From: Haliclystus octoradiatus
Lineage: Eukaryota > Cnidaria > Staurozoa > Stauromedusae > Haliclystidae
Length of the DNA stretch: 64,000 nt
Direction: 5' to 3'
Assembly (NCBI GenBank): GCA_916610825.1
Contig: OU744451.1
Coordinates: 23,200,349-23,264,348, forward strand
Below the pieces are notes generated by a model, which saw only the letters and a program-made list of their open reading frames with translations, was not told where the DNA came from and did not search any database. How positions within the stretch are numbered: position 1 is the stretch's first letter; the number at the start of each line of letters is the position of its first letter. Shown piece by piece: positions 36,501 to 48,163 of this stretch. The position numbers and the translations under genes are program-made.

Positions 36501-36609
36501 ATTGGATTTTTATATTTTTCACTGTAATTGAAGGAAACTCGTTAATTGCAGTTCAAAATTAAAAATTTCTTACCGAAGATGCAGCAGGAGACATCGTTGT
36601 AGCCGCCAT
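33520..36609 (-). CDS. PFDN4: Prefoldin subunit 4, complete four-exon gene (138 aa)
   Basis: Exons on the minus strand: 36609-36574, 35731-35624, 34531-34461, 33721-33520; 417 bases, frame closed. Prefoldin is the hexameric cytosolic co-chaperone that hands nascent actin and tubulin to CCT; subunit 4 is one of four beta-type subunits. Seen: MAATTMSPAASS, then DQQMINLFARKNSRL (human has DQQKINKFARNTSRI), KKKELQNLEDAEDEM, GEVFVHLK and the C-terminal LKVKLYGKFGDNINLE, very close to the family ending LYAKFGSNINLE. Two heptad-rich helices flank the beta hairpin around residues 70-85. Introns 1 and 2 are GT-AG; intron 3 (34460-33722) must be spliced AT-AC, and only then does VPLRMGEVF line up with the family's IPYQIGDVF without gap. 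Intron 2 contains a 545-bp foldback element. The ATG sits in a TISU-like context. Confidence 0.95.
33722..34460 (-). other. U12-type AT-AC intron (prefoldin intron 3)
   Basis: On the minus strand the intron begins ATATCCTTT, a perfect match to the U12 AT-AC 5' splice site. It ends GCCTTAACTTTTCATAC: the branch element TGCCTTAAC matches the U12 consensus TTCCTTAAC at 8 of 9 positions, about 10 bases from the terminal AC. Splicing here keeps the frame and gives the family-length loop. A conventional GT-AG alternative would insert extra residues into a conserved loop. Confidence 0.92.
35032..35578. mobile_element. 545-bp foldback element in prefoldin intron 2
   Basis: The left arm (TTTGTGAGCACCAGCTGACTG..., GTGTAGTAGTATACT, AATTATTCACCATGATGTTTC) pairs with the right arm (..AGTCAGCTGATGCTCACATA, AGTATAGTCCTGTACGAC vicinity, GATATTCTGAACTAATTATAG inverted). 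The arms total about 230 bases each around a short centre. Non-autonomous, no ORF. Confidence 0.75.
35756..35835 (-). mobile_element. SINE family 2 fragment (3' end only)
   Basis: GTAGACGGTGTCGCTCTACC and GTACCACTCCTCTACTTCTA match the 3' end of the family 2 SINE in reverse orientation; the rest is missing. Prefoldin intron 1, 22 bases upstream of exon 2. Confidence 0.75.
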
Positions 36610-36613
36610 TTTG
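36602..36613 (-). promoter_or_regulatory. TISU/YY1-like start context of prefoldin gene
   Basis: The minus strand reads CAAAATGGCGGC with the start codon inside it, 11 of 12 positions of the TISU consensus SAASATGGCGGC. TISU directs both YY1-linked transcription start and scanning-free translation from very short 5' UTRs in housekeeping genes. Further ATGGCGGCC/ATGGCGGTC words lie at about 36847-36870 on the plus strand. Confidence 0.6.
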
Positions 36614-36689
36614 AAAAATGAATAACGAGGCTATCATGAACTCGAGTTTATTGGATATCATTCGTCTTTTTCCCGGCTTTTTCAAATGG

Positions 36690-39045
36690 TAAACAGAATA
36701 TTCAACAGGCTGCATGTAGTCATGCGCAGTAGCATCCTGTCCCGTCTGATATTTTGGCCACATCTGAATTAAATCTGAATCTCGCACGATTGACTGTACT
36801 TCGGTTCGATTTGTATTTCAAACTCAACTTGACTTTGAAATTTCTGATGGCGGCCAGAAAAATGGCGGTCTTGTCCGAAAGTAATGAGATTAAAGTTTCA
36901 AAATAACAGCTTTTGACAATAGTCATCGTCATATAATATAATTTGTGTGGATACAAAGTTCTTATCCTGGTCATCGTAGAATTCCAGTACAGTTGATGTA
37001 AGATTTATCAATTATTTGCACGTCTACGTTGTTACTTATCAACGAACAGTCTAACAGAGACAGAGTACACGGTGTACTTTTAAATAGCTAATATTAAATA
37101 TTGGACAGGGTAAGGGAAGATATTTGAAAAATTAACATGAAGTATGGTGTAATCTAACTCAGCTTTGAATAGTAAGATATGATAATATCAATATAACATC
37201 AAAACCAGGCGCGGATCCAAGGGGGGGCAAAAGGTGCTTGAGCACCAGTCAGATTTTCAAAGCTGTGATGTTGCCGCAATGACGTAATTTGATATTGCCA
37301 TAGAAACGGAAGGATTTCAGTTATTTTTGCGTTTGCCATATTTTGCTGCTGATAGCAGTCCCGAACTCTCTCAGTGAACGATTTCATTGGATCAATGATT
37401 CAAAGCAATCTTCCAATCAGCAACAAGGGCTGAGCACCCCTGGAAATCTAAAAGCCAATCGTATGTCGTCTTTGAGCACCAGTCAGAACAATCAACATTC
37501 CATTCTCGCTTTCGCCCAATCGTTTCAACCAATCATATTCTCTAAATTAGGAATCTCAGGAATTTGAGCACCAGTGAGCACCTTCATTGCTTTTTTTAGT
37601 GCTATAATTAGAATGATGTCAAGTAATCAAGTACAAATACAAAGTCCGACTGTGTTGTTCTCAACTTCCTGTTAACTTATCAAGTCTAATCAAGTCAAGT
37701 TGTTATGGTTGTTATGCCTTCCACTTTTGCAAGCATGGCGTCTAAGAAAGCTTAACATTATCTTGCTGCGCTATTACAGAATCTGCTCTATATTGACAAT
37801 TTAACATGTAATTTAAAGAAGAAAGTTCCATTCGACAAAAGCTAGCTGATTCAAGACTTATTATCAACCTTTCAATGTAAAAAATCAGCACAAGGAAACA
37901 AGAAGTTTGAGAAATGTAAATAAAATTCGCAGAATTGCAAGAAGAACTCATTTTCCTATCAAAAATTGGAAGTGCTATTGCATGCATTATCACAAGAGGT
38001 TAGTAGATAAGTTAGTAGTTTTTATTTTGGCTTTAAATTCACTGGTTTCAATATTTTATTGTAGCCGAGTACCGTATGTTTGATATCTGTATTTACATAT
38101 TTTGCGTGCATATTTTGGTTGTGGATCCTCTTCTCGTTTCCAACAAAGGCCTTTAAGGCCTAATAAATAGGCCTACTTCTACAGGCCTAATAAATTATTG
38201 TATTATTCTGGCCATTTAGTTCCCAGCCCAGGGTAGGCTTGCTGTCTTGCTGATGTCTAGTGACAGGGAAAAAACATCTGTTTTCCATTCCTTTTTTGTA
38301 GAACGAAAAGATGTTGATGGATTGCCCCTATAATTCATTTTTGTACATGCATTCAAAACCTTTTACAACTGGATGTAATAATTACAATTTTAAACATCAG
38401 AAGATTCATATAACTTTTTCTTTTAGAATTATTACTACTGATTATGTCTAAATAGTTTATTTGAATTTAAGTAGTTGCTAATTATTTCACATTTGAAACG
38501 TTTTATTCATAATGTATACTGTATAGTATAGCCTGTCTGAGTGCATGCATATCTAATTAAGCACAAGGTGTTTTTATTTTCAATAAAATACATTTTTAAT
38601 TCTTTCTGTGTTTTTATTGTGTTTATTTATTTGATGGTGTAAGATTTGATCATCTAAGCTTTATAATTACGTTGAAATATTGCTGATGGAGTTACGAAAG
38701 TGGTGTCACAGCCCTTCAATAGCTTTCGAATACCAAAATTTTTGCGGGGGGGCATGCCCCCGGACCCCCCTAGACGACGGGGCTTCGCCCCTTTATTGTC
38801 CCCTTTCAGCACCAGTCAGATTTTCAGCTGGATCCGCCCCTGATCAAAACATGAATAGATTGTACACATAGAATCCGGCATAGAATAGGCTAGTCTATAT
38901 TTTCTAAAGTCATTGCTCATAGACCTTCAAATCATAGTCTATAACCTACATTAATCAGGAAAGTAAGGGAAGGACCTCACTCAATCAACTGCGGTAATAA
39001 TTGATGATAGTGAGGCTTAGTGATCCATTGTCTATGATATGATTA
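36690..39045. repeat. Left arm of a large inverted duplication (interrupted by hAT element)
   Basis: 36690-37205 plus 38843-39045 together match, in reverse complement, 43415-44127 with a low level of substitutions (e.g. GGTAAACAGAATATTCAACA; GTACACGGTGTACTTTTAAA; AAAGTCATTG.TC). The outer end lies about 80 bases upstream of the prefoldin start codon, so the repeat covers the presumptive prefoldin promoter. The two arms are separated by about 4.4 kb. Confidence 0.9.
37206..38842. mobile_element. Non-autonomous hAT-type DNA transposon, 1637 bp, with 8-bp target duplication
   Basis: The left end CAGGCGCGGATCCAAGG and the inverted right end CAGGGGCGGATCCAGC are imperfect terminal inverted repeats of the CAGGGGCGGAT type common in hAT elements. 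The 8-bp ATCAAAAC occurs on both sides (37198-37205 and 38843-38850). The other arm of the inverted duplication has a single GTTTTGAT at 43609-43616, i.e. the unoccupied site. Subterminal repeats GAGCACCAGTCAGATTTTC occur at both ends, with variants at about 37475 and 37567. A G/C-rich palindrome with CATGCCCCCGGACCCCC sits near 38750. No transposase frame is seen. Confidence 0.92.
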
Positions 39046-42000
39046 TCATATATACATGTATTTATCAGCTTTAATTTTAATCAATTCATTGAATAAGAAA
39101 TTGATTTTTTAAATCTTTATAATTCTCAAACATTCAATATATTTCAAAATGTTAGTTATGATATGATATGTTAATATAGTACTTCTTATCGATAAAATCT
39201 CTACCAAGCCACAGAGTTTTGACTGAAACAAGTCAGTTGCAGTGTATTGCGCTGAAAGTCGTCATACCATAAACAATTATATTGAAGCTTCAAAACTAAC
39301 AGCGTGCAGTATTAATCAATTCAGAAAATATCAATTATCTGAATTCCATAAAACAATGTAAATATTTAAAAATGCATTAATGAACGATAGGCTTTTAATC
39401 AATTTATTTCAATTTTAAAAACTACAAGAAGGCGTAACTGTAGTATAGTTCAATGATAGCAAGAGCCAGTATATATGTTCATGCCATCTTGAAGCAAGAC
39501 CATACGCATTGAAGTGTGCATCAGATCGAATTTACACAAAATTGATTACGGGTATGAATGTTGTAATGATCCGATTCCAATCCGATTTGAAGCAATATGC
39601 CAATTATAAATATAATCCGATTCGAAGCAAATAATTTGTAATTAATGTAAACTAATCCAAGTTTTTAATGTATAGATTTATGGATGATTGCTTGATACAG
39701 TCTCAGGCGCTTTAATCAGATGTCTTTTAACTTGATGCTGGATATTCTGCGTTAGACACTTAGTTACTACTACTGTGATAAAATACAAAACTACCACACA
39801 GCAATAATAAATACCAGCATGAATAAATGTGACGTACTATCACTGTATGTCGTATAGCTGGCTTTGCTATAACAACAACTAATTGGTATTCGAGACCCAA
39901 TGGATAGTGAGCACAATGAAGGCTAAACTGTATCTAATTTATTATTCAATCTACACATAGACAACATAGATAGATTACAGGAATTATATAGGATGTTGAC
40001 ATGAGACAGTCACATACAGCACATCAAAATGATAATACAATATGTACAATGAATCAATAATCTTGATCATTTCCTTGAAGAAATTGTATAACTCATTTCA
40101 CATCAAACGTGTAATTGATGTACTAGAGAGTGGAATACTAGAGAGTGGAACATGAATGTCGCTATATGTACAAGAAGCGGTCAGTTGAGAGGAAACTAGA
40201 ACACATTGATTAATCGCTACAAAGTACAAATACTCTTCCAAGTTTCAAAATCCAAAATCATCTGGAATCAATAAATACAAATTTTACCCAGTCCAAAGAC
40301 CTAAAATATCACTACCTGGATGCGATCCAATCTGATTGGATTCGCACATCTTTAATACGCAGGTGCAAAATAAATGAGGCTCAAAACTTTCAGAGGTTAA
40401 ATTTGTTATTCACAACTAACATATATATGTACTTTTGGAATGGTCAAATTCTTTAATTATTATATTTTCTTATTCGTAATTGACAATATTGTCACTTTAG
40501 TTCAACTTTCGTTGTGGGTTTGATTTTAAACACAGCCAAAAAGGTTGAAGGTTGTTCACTTAAATTATACCTGTCAGATATGACTCTGTGATAGTATGAT
40601 TAATGTAGGTTCTATTACAAAGTTTATATTATAGAGGGTATGATTTCTTCATTACTCAGAAATTTGGTCCTGATGCTTTTAAGAAAGTTCCTTTTAAATT
40701 TTATTTCATTTTATTATTACAAAATATTTCATTAATTATTATCATATGATTTTCACATAGATATATCTTTGGTTGGTGCTACGCAAATAAGTAGGCCTAT
40801 TCCCCTACGAAAAATTTGTTGAGTTCATGAACTATTCATGAACCTTAAATACAAGCCTGTTTTACACATTCTGGGCAGTAGTCACTTTTCTGAGAAGTTA
40901 TTTTAAATGTAGTTTTTCATTTTGAATAGGCCTTTCAAGAAACATTAGAATAACTGTTGCGTTGAGTCGTTTCAACTTTTCAAAGTGCAGTACTATACAT
41001 ACTGATCTTCATACTATACACTTATTTTTGTGCTGCTTTCAATTTTTCTTACTGACAATTTTTACAGCCTTGATAGTTTGGGCTGAACGTAGCTATAGCT
41101 GGTTAAATGGCCTGTTTTTCATGAACAATTCATGAATATTTGTTGGTCCATTTAAAGCTCAAGAATTGTTATCACAGCCTGCATTTTGCGTATACTTTTA
41201 CGGATTAACCAAAGAGCAGCAGACTAGGTGGCAGCCATGGGCCTTGTGAGAGGATCAAAACAGACGGGAAAACTTGCACTAGCGCAAGTTAAATAGGCAC
41301 GTTCTTTAAACATTCTTGAGCACGGGCTTTACTTAGCGTATACTTTATTTCTAATCATCGATAATATAAAGGACACCAATGCCATGTATCCTTGTTCAGT
41401 AGATTATGTAGGCAATCAAGGTGTTTTTGCATACTGTTGGTTCTCCCAGACGTCAGCACAGTATTCGAAATGATGGAAAACAAAGGCATCAAACAAAATC
41501 TTTCTTGTTTCTAGATGTAAACATCAAGTGAAACTTATTACTACTGTTGTGCAGGAACGTTTTCTAATTCATGATTGGTAAATTGATAGTTTTTTTTTTT
41601 TTTTTAAATGAATTTAATGAGTTGTTAAATGAATTCAATTAATTTCGACAATACAGGCAAAGAGAAATTGCTCCATAATTATTGTTATCCTGTTTATGAA
41701 TATATTTGTGAATAGGGCTAATTTGACTACCTTGAACAATGCACACTGAAAATACCCACGTGACAAGAGAGATTCAAAACTCAGAGGGGGTGTAAAAGGA
41801 GAGTTTCCAACAAAATCGGTACAAAATTAGAAATGCATTTGATTGATTCTGAAGTGACTTAAAAGAAGGTAGTAGGGGAGACAGATTAGCTACAAGACTC
41901 AAGTAACAATGGCTTCAAAGGTTTTGGTACAGCATTGTGCTGCCCAGGGTTGCACCCATGTAGCTTTTTCTGCTACAGTATTCCAGGACCACGCCAAACG

Positions 42001-42360
42001 CCTAGTTTTATTAAAATTAATTTAAAAACAATGGCCACATGCCCCTTTGCCAGAATTCATAGTGGTCACCTCTATACAGCAGCCACCCGTCTACAGTGGT
42101 CACTCTTGGTATGCCTGAAATAGTATTTTCTATCTAATCAACCCTGCATATAAAGGCCACCTGCATCTAATGGTGTGATGGGATAATTTTGTTTCACTTC
42201 GCAGTTTACAATTTAAATTTAACCACATAAGCTTCAAGCTCGTTTGCATGGGAATGAATGTCTGAACAGCAGTCAAATTTATAACCAACTAATTGAAATT
42301 ACTATTAGCTCTATTACATGAAAGTTACTGGTACGTATAGATAAAATACATTGTGTGAGG
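39046..42360. other. Intergenic spacer between inverted-repeat arms, no gene seen
   Basis: AT-rich. Holds stray GTTCATGAAC words near 40815 and 41115, a T-tract at about 41590-41606, and a fragment of the TGGTCACC-type DNA element near 42050-42170. A tandem TACTAGAGAGTGGAA pair lies at about 40121-40150. No coding signal is convincing. Confidence 0.5.
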
Positions 42361-42425
42361 CGATGAGGAATCAAACCCTGGTCTCCCACAGGGACTACAT
42401 GCACTCTACTATTGAGCTACCAGTC
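42361..42425 (-). repeat. tRNA-like sequence (SINE head or tRNA pseudogene)
   Basis: The minus strand reads TGGTAGCTCAATAGTAGAGT (box A-like) and GGTTTGATTCC (box B-like) at tRNA spacing. No cloverleaf acceptor stem is evident, so I treat it as a tRNA-derived repeat rather than a working tRNA gene. Confidence 0.5.
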
Positions 42426-43414
42426 TACATTGATCAATTTATCTATCTCTCATAGCTGGCTGCTATACACAGATTTCAACTGTATCTAGCCTATTTCTAA
42501 ACTTCAACTCATTATTTTGATATTTGCTTGAAGAACATCAATTTTCATAAATGTATGATATTTTTAGTAAAAGAGTACACACACAGAAGTAGGCCCTACA
42601 CGAAATATAAACCATCCCTCTATTGTTTCATGATTTCTGCCAAGGCATGTTAGGGGCATATTTGCTATTGAAATGTTAACGTTTCTCTTTGCCGATTACT
42701 AGGCTTAATCTACAAAACATATCCGCGTACAGTCGAGCTCTCAGCATCCCGTATGTCTAACATAATTTTCTAGGACGTAGTTTAATATCACGAGACATCC
42801 TGATGAAGATTACCGATGTTGCTTAAATTTTAATTATCTTGACTGATCACCTCAGAATGCTGTCTCTTTCAACTTTGTAGGGGCCTACACTTTATAAATC
42901 AAAAATTAGCTTAGCCCATAATCTTGTAGATTGTCCATTAGTTATTTGTTGTGTAAGTATCTCATATTGATGCATATACACACATGTTGATACATATTAA
43001 TTAATAATTATTATAGGCAAGGTGTAAAGGATTATGACAAAGTAATCGTCCCAAATGCCACAATTATCCTGTTTCTGCAAGTGGTTAAGAATCCATTTAT
43101 TAGCTGTGCTATATCCACGGTGGAACACTTTATCAGAGGATTTTGTTCTGCAAGTAGCCTACATTTCTATGATTTTAAACAATATTACAAACATTTACTC
43201 TGGCTCAGTGTTGCAAAGTCTACAATACAAATAGATAAGTTTGTTTACTATTTCAGATAAGTTGTTTTTAAAAACAATAATTATTAGTTTTCAACTGAAT
43301 TGAGATACTGCATACAAGGTTGTGGTGTGTGCTTGTGTGTAGTGGAGACCAAAAGCTCTTCCATAATAGTCGCTCATTAATGTTAGCTTTTTTGTAATTT
43401 AATAAATACTATAT
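42426..43414. other. Intergenic, nothing recognised
   Basis: AT-rich single-copy-looking sequence leading to the right arm of the inverted duplication; no open frame of interest. Confidence 0.4.
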
Positions 43415-44127
43415 CAGATCAAAGACAGTGGATCACTAATCCTATCTATCATCAGTCAGTACCTTAGCCCTTACTTGATTGAGTGAGCTCCTTCCCTTAC
43501 TTTTCTGATTAATGTAGGTTATGGACTATGATTTGAAGGTAGGCTAGCCTACGAACAATGACTTTAGAAAATATAGACTAGCCTATTCTATGTGTACAAT
43601 CTATTCATGTTTTGATGTTATATTGATATTATCATATCTTACTATTCAAAGCTGAGTTAGATTACACCATACTTCATGTTAATTTTTCAAATATCTTCCC
43701 TTACCCTGTCCAATATTTAATATTAGCTATTTAAAAGTACACCGTGTACTCTGTCTCTGTTAGACTGTTCGTTGATAAGTAACAACGTAGACGTGCAAAT
43801 AATTGATAAATGTTACATCAACTGTACTGGAATTTTACGATGACCAGGATAAGAACTTTGTATCCACACAACTTATATTATATGACGATGACTATTGTCG
43901 AAAGCTGTTATTTTGAAACTTTAATCTCATTACATTCGGACAAGACCGCCATTTTCTGGCCGCCATCAGAAATCTCAAAGTCAAGTTGAGTTTGAAATAC
44001 AAATCAAACCGAAGTACAGTCAATCGTGCGAGATTCAGATTTAATTCAGATGTGGCCAAAATATCAGACGGGACAGGGTGCTACTGCGCATGACTCCATG
44101 TAGCCTGTTGAATATTCTGTTTACCTT
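43415..44127. repeat. Right arm of the inverted duplication (uninterrupted)
   Basis: Reverse complement of 36690-37205 joined to 38843-39045. It lacks the hAT element and carries a single copy of its target site at 43609-43616. The copied prefoldin promoter region therefore points to the right here, but no prefoldin coding exon follows. Confidence 0.9.
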
Positions 44128-44689
44128 TTCAAATGGTATCGGTAGTTATGTTTAAATTAATTATTTCTCATTTTATGCAACTTAACATGTCGATTTTAAT
44201 TCAGCAATGGTTAGTCAATACCTTATTTTGTGCTGTAGGCTGGAATAGTTTATTTTTGTTTGTGTCAATCAAGTGACTCTATCAAACATCACCTAGACTA
44301 GAAGTTCTAGAACACCTTCCTTATTTGTGATCATAGTAGAGAGAGAGTTTTCTCTACTATGTTCTTATATTTGCTAAAGAAGTTAGCATATTATTCATTA
44401 TTTATTCCCCCATCCCCGGGGCTTACCAGGCGTTAGCCGGGACAGTGCTGGATTAAACACGATTCGTAACAGGCCTGTTCGATCTATATATATGGCTCTG
44501 GGTGTTCCGGGGTCAGCAACACTTTGAATAAAGGGCCGGGACTCCGTAAAAGGGATTTAACAATGACAAAAAGGCTACGGAAATTTCTACCATTGAAATG
44601 AAACAGTCTCCTTCTCTTAAATCGCCTCGGAACTCACTCCTGTTTGCCTTAGGATTCTAAACAACACGCATCTGACCTAGAAATGTTAG

Positions 44690-45000
44690 AAGAGAAGTTC
44701 CTGTTCCACTATGTGACAAGCCCATTGATTGTATAAGAGTTGATGGTGCAGGTGATGAAGGACCTGGTCACCTTGAAGTGCAGTTTTATAGACAGATCAC
44801 AGAAAAACATATCAAGAAGAGAAAGGTGAACGACTGTTTCAACCAGACACTTTCAGTGGCGGATCGTATCTCAATGAAATCGAGTTGATGAATGACGCAA
44901 AAGCCCAGGCTCACAGCAGCTTACTCATACCTTCAACATTAACTGAGCCTAGCAACATGGATCACAATGGCCTAAGCAAGGTGAAGCTTTATACAAAGCG
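44690..45000 (+). pseudogene. Decayed transposase-like fragment
   Basis: Frame from 44700 reads PVPLCDKPIDCIRVDGAG then DEGPGHLEVQFY. After a frameshift near 44860 it reads GGSYLNEIELMND, AHSSLLIPSTLTEPSNMDH. The pattern CIRVDGAxDEGPxHxEVQF ... GxSYLNxxELxNG ... IPSTL is one I recognise from repetitive, transposase-like proteins abundant in invertebrate genomes; I cannot name the superfamily. Frameshifts and stops make it inactive. Confidence 0.55.
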
Positions 45001-45585
45001 ATACGGTCTCAATTTACTATAATTATGAATATAATAAAACTACTACTACTAGTAGTATAAACAGTCAAATAAGAATGTCCATATCCCGCCTCTTACGCCT
45101 GACAGATTTGCTACACAAAGAATTCCACAAATAACGGTCACACAGAACTGACAAAGAAACTTGTAAATAAGACAAGTCACGATACAAAACATTATGAAAA
45201 GATACTACTTGCCCATATCCCCGCCAAATCATCTTCTTTGGTTGCCAGTGAAGTATGATCATTTATTCAGAAATACCTGACATAAGTGTGCACAAACTGA
45301 TAACAGTATCAATACACTTTTTTTCGCAGGACTGACACAGACATACGTCCGGCATATACGAGGGGCATACGTCCTTGATCTCTCGATGTGACCTGAAAAA
45401 GACATCTGAACTTGGTGAGCAATAGCAGAGGCAGACGGGGAAAGTTTCCTAAGTTCAGCAGTAGGCAGTAAATTTGGCCAATGTATTCCTAAATCATTAA
45501 TCAAAAGTTTCTTTGTAAAATATTTCAAAGCAAAAGATAGCGACAAAAAACTACAAGTAGTGGTTGTTGAAAAATTTTCGGTATT
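45001..45585. other. Intergenic, nothing recognised
   Basis: Open frames on the minus strand (45065-45546) show no recognisable domain and no coding-like splice context; possibly more of the decayed transposon. Confidence 0.35.
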
Positions 45586-45735
45586 AAAGGGTTACTGCAC
45601 GGCAGCCGTGAGCTGAAAGCTGAAAAACACTCGCCCTACGGGCTCTTGTTTTTCTTATGCTTTCTCGTGTCTCCCAACATCCCGCGTGTTGGTATCAGAG
45701 AACCCAAACACAAGGCTGCCGTGCAGTAACCCTTT
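45586..45735. repeat. MITE with AAAGGGTTACTGCACGGCAG termini
   Basis: The left AAAGGGTTACTGCACGGCAG and the right GGCTGCCGTGCAGTAACCCTT are near-perfect inverted repeats of more than 20 bases. The interior carries CCCGCGTG and GTGTCTCCC.AC, resembling the element at 2789-2977. Confidence 0.85.
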
Positions 45736-48163
45736 TGTGAAATGAACCATATTTTTACTATTTTTAAACGAATTTAACATAAATGATTTGACTGATTAGA
45801 TCAATTTTCTCCTATAAATCTTCACGTCTTCGTCATATTTTGCCTTTCTTCGAATCACAGATCCAGAGTTCTACTTTCGAAATACTTTCGATTCTTTCGA
45901 ACGCTATGATTTTGATCTGTCTTGTTTCTCATTTCTGCTGTGTCAAAAGTTTTTGCCGGTTTTGTAGGGCATTTTTGTCTCGGAATAGCCACCATAACCA
46001 AACAAATGACGCAAAGAAGAAGAATGCCTTGAATTATAATACTGTACTCTTAAATATATATCATCAACGGTGTTTATAATGCAATTTTTTATTTGCAATT
46101 ATTTAGAAATTTTGGATGTTTTTTCTCTCATGTTATCTAAGTTGTTTTGGCTTGCGTGATCCAAACACGGGAGTAAGCCAATCAAATTACTAGAACAGCA
46201 TTCGAAAATCTCTCGAGTTTTACAATATACATTCTACCATCGTCATATTCCTAAATCGATAATAAAACAAACTGATACGACGAGAGCATGGTACCGTACG
46301 CTATAGTCTATACCCGGACTCTATAACGTGTTATGTGTGCATCGTACGTGATCAGTGTCGCTATAGGCCTAGTAATTGATAAATTAGGCACATCTGATAA
46401 ACTGCACATATATAAGCCTGAAAGAAATAGAAAAATAGGCCTTGATCGCGCATACATCAATTGTATATACTTCATTACAAATACCAGCTAACATAACAAA
46501 CCACGTGGGCGCTAATTTCTAAAATGTCAAATTACTGAGTTCAATTCAAAATAATTTGAATCATAATTAAGATGTTCAGTTTCGAGTTGTTCTTCCTCGA
46601 GTGATGTTACTAAGTTACTATATTATATGTTGTAAAAAAATTAACAGAGGGCGTTTGTTTATTTTCTTTATTAACCTAGGTTACATATAATAACGTCATA
46701 TATTGTGCCTCTTGATACTCTCACCATAATATATAGATTTCTGAAATGTTTTATTGTTACATTATGAATTTTGAAAATTTGAAAACCTGCTAAAAATATA
46801 CTGGACACTTATTGAATTGGGCTTAATTAATAGCTTGAGGTAGCTATAGATTTAGTGGCGTTTTCGCGACCAAAACGGGCGGCGTTTATGCCATTAGTTT
46901 TTCGAATTCCTGCTTGTCGGCCTGCAAAACCTACGCTCAGTGATTTTTTTTTCGTTTTGAATAAATGCGAAAATTAAACTGATTGTCTTATTTATGAAAT
47001 GTTTGCAATCAGTCGGATCAAGCCAACACTCAACAAGCAATCGGATTCTATAAAATCCCACTTTTTTGTTTAATTTCCGTGTAATTGTATTTGATAATTT
47101 TCTTTTGAAAACTCAAATTCTATATATTTGTAATTTTTTTAAATTGTATTTATATACTTGATGATGCCATGAAGATATAATATTGCGAAACGTTGTGAAA
47201 TCCCGTGTTTTTTTATCGCTGTCATTTGTTACAAATTCTAATTTTTAAGGTGCGTTTTAGTAGTTTTTCATCAAAATGAGAAAATCTAGACTCAAGGGTC
47301 TGGTGAATTTCAGTATGATTCATTACTAAGTCCAATTCCAATATGTTTTCAGTAGGAATTTTCAGTAGCGAGTTAGTATATCCAAGATTCATAGTGTTAT
47401 GATTTAGAGACCAGCTGAATAAAAACAGTTATAAAAATCAATAAAGACACGATAATATTTACAATATGTCGATCAAATATATTGGCACGAAATATTATTT
47501 AACAAATAATTTATCAGAAAAAATGTAAAATTTCACTTAATCTTTACAATAAATATTTATATATTCTGATTTGATCTTTTTACCTAATCAGAATTTTTTC
47601 TCTCCAATTTGTTAACAGTCAAAAAAACGATGTTATAAAAGTTAGTGAAACTACTGATGTGTCAATAATAATGATTTATGTCATCTCAGCAGCTTTCTGT
47701 ATGTTGTATTTGATTTTATTTACTATATAGATATTTGTTTTTTTGTTATCAAATAGATTGAAAATTGTCTGTTGATTCCAGGGGGTTTTGTTTAGTCAAA
47801 AATTACAATTATATATTTTGTAGTAAGTAATATAATAAAAGCTTCATTAACGCTGAAATTAATATTGTAAGGCATTAATATTGTGCAAAGCTGTACGTTT
47901 TATATAGTTTTTGCAAGTTTGTTAATCTTTATTATTGATTTTTTCCAATTTTTATGCTTATCTTGATTTCTTTTCTAATCGAAATGTCAATATGTATCAT
48001 CCCCCCTTTCGACACCTGTTCCTTTTAAGATTAAGCAGGATAACAAAAATCACGATTCAACCATATTGAAGCAGCAAATAGAGAACAACTTTCAACAGTT
48101 TGAATTTCTTTGAAAACTATGGTTTGAAGTTGATGTATTATTCTTTATTTTACAATAATTATT
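45736..48163. other. Intergenic region upstream of the GPCR gene
   Basis: AT-rich, no gene. Contains, near 47158-47200, TTGATGATGCC...GCGAAACGTTGTG, a phrase reminiscent of Penelope-like or other retroelement tails. The GPCR promoter is expected in the last few hundred bases; no motif is decisive. Confidence 0.4.

Noticed and set aside
36542-36974. Minus-strand frames of 81 and 84 aa beside the prefoldin start
   Set aside because: They cover prefoldin exon 1 out of frame and the inverted-duplication arm. No domain, and the partner arm does not preserve a coding pattern.
42361-42425. Functional tRNA gene on the minus strand
   Set aside because: Box A and B words are present but no acceptor stem pairing or cloverleaf can be drawn with confidence; kept only as a tRNA-like repeat.
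45840-46079. 79-aa plus-strand frame with Cys and hydrophobic residues
   Set aside because: No signal peptide pattern, conserved motif or splice context; likely chance in AT-rich DNA.
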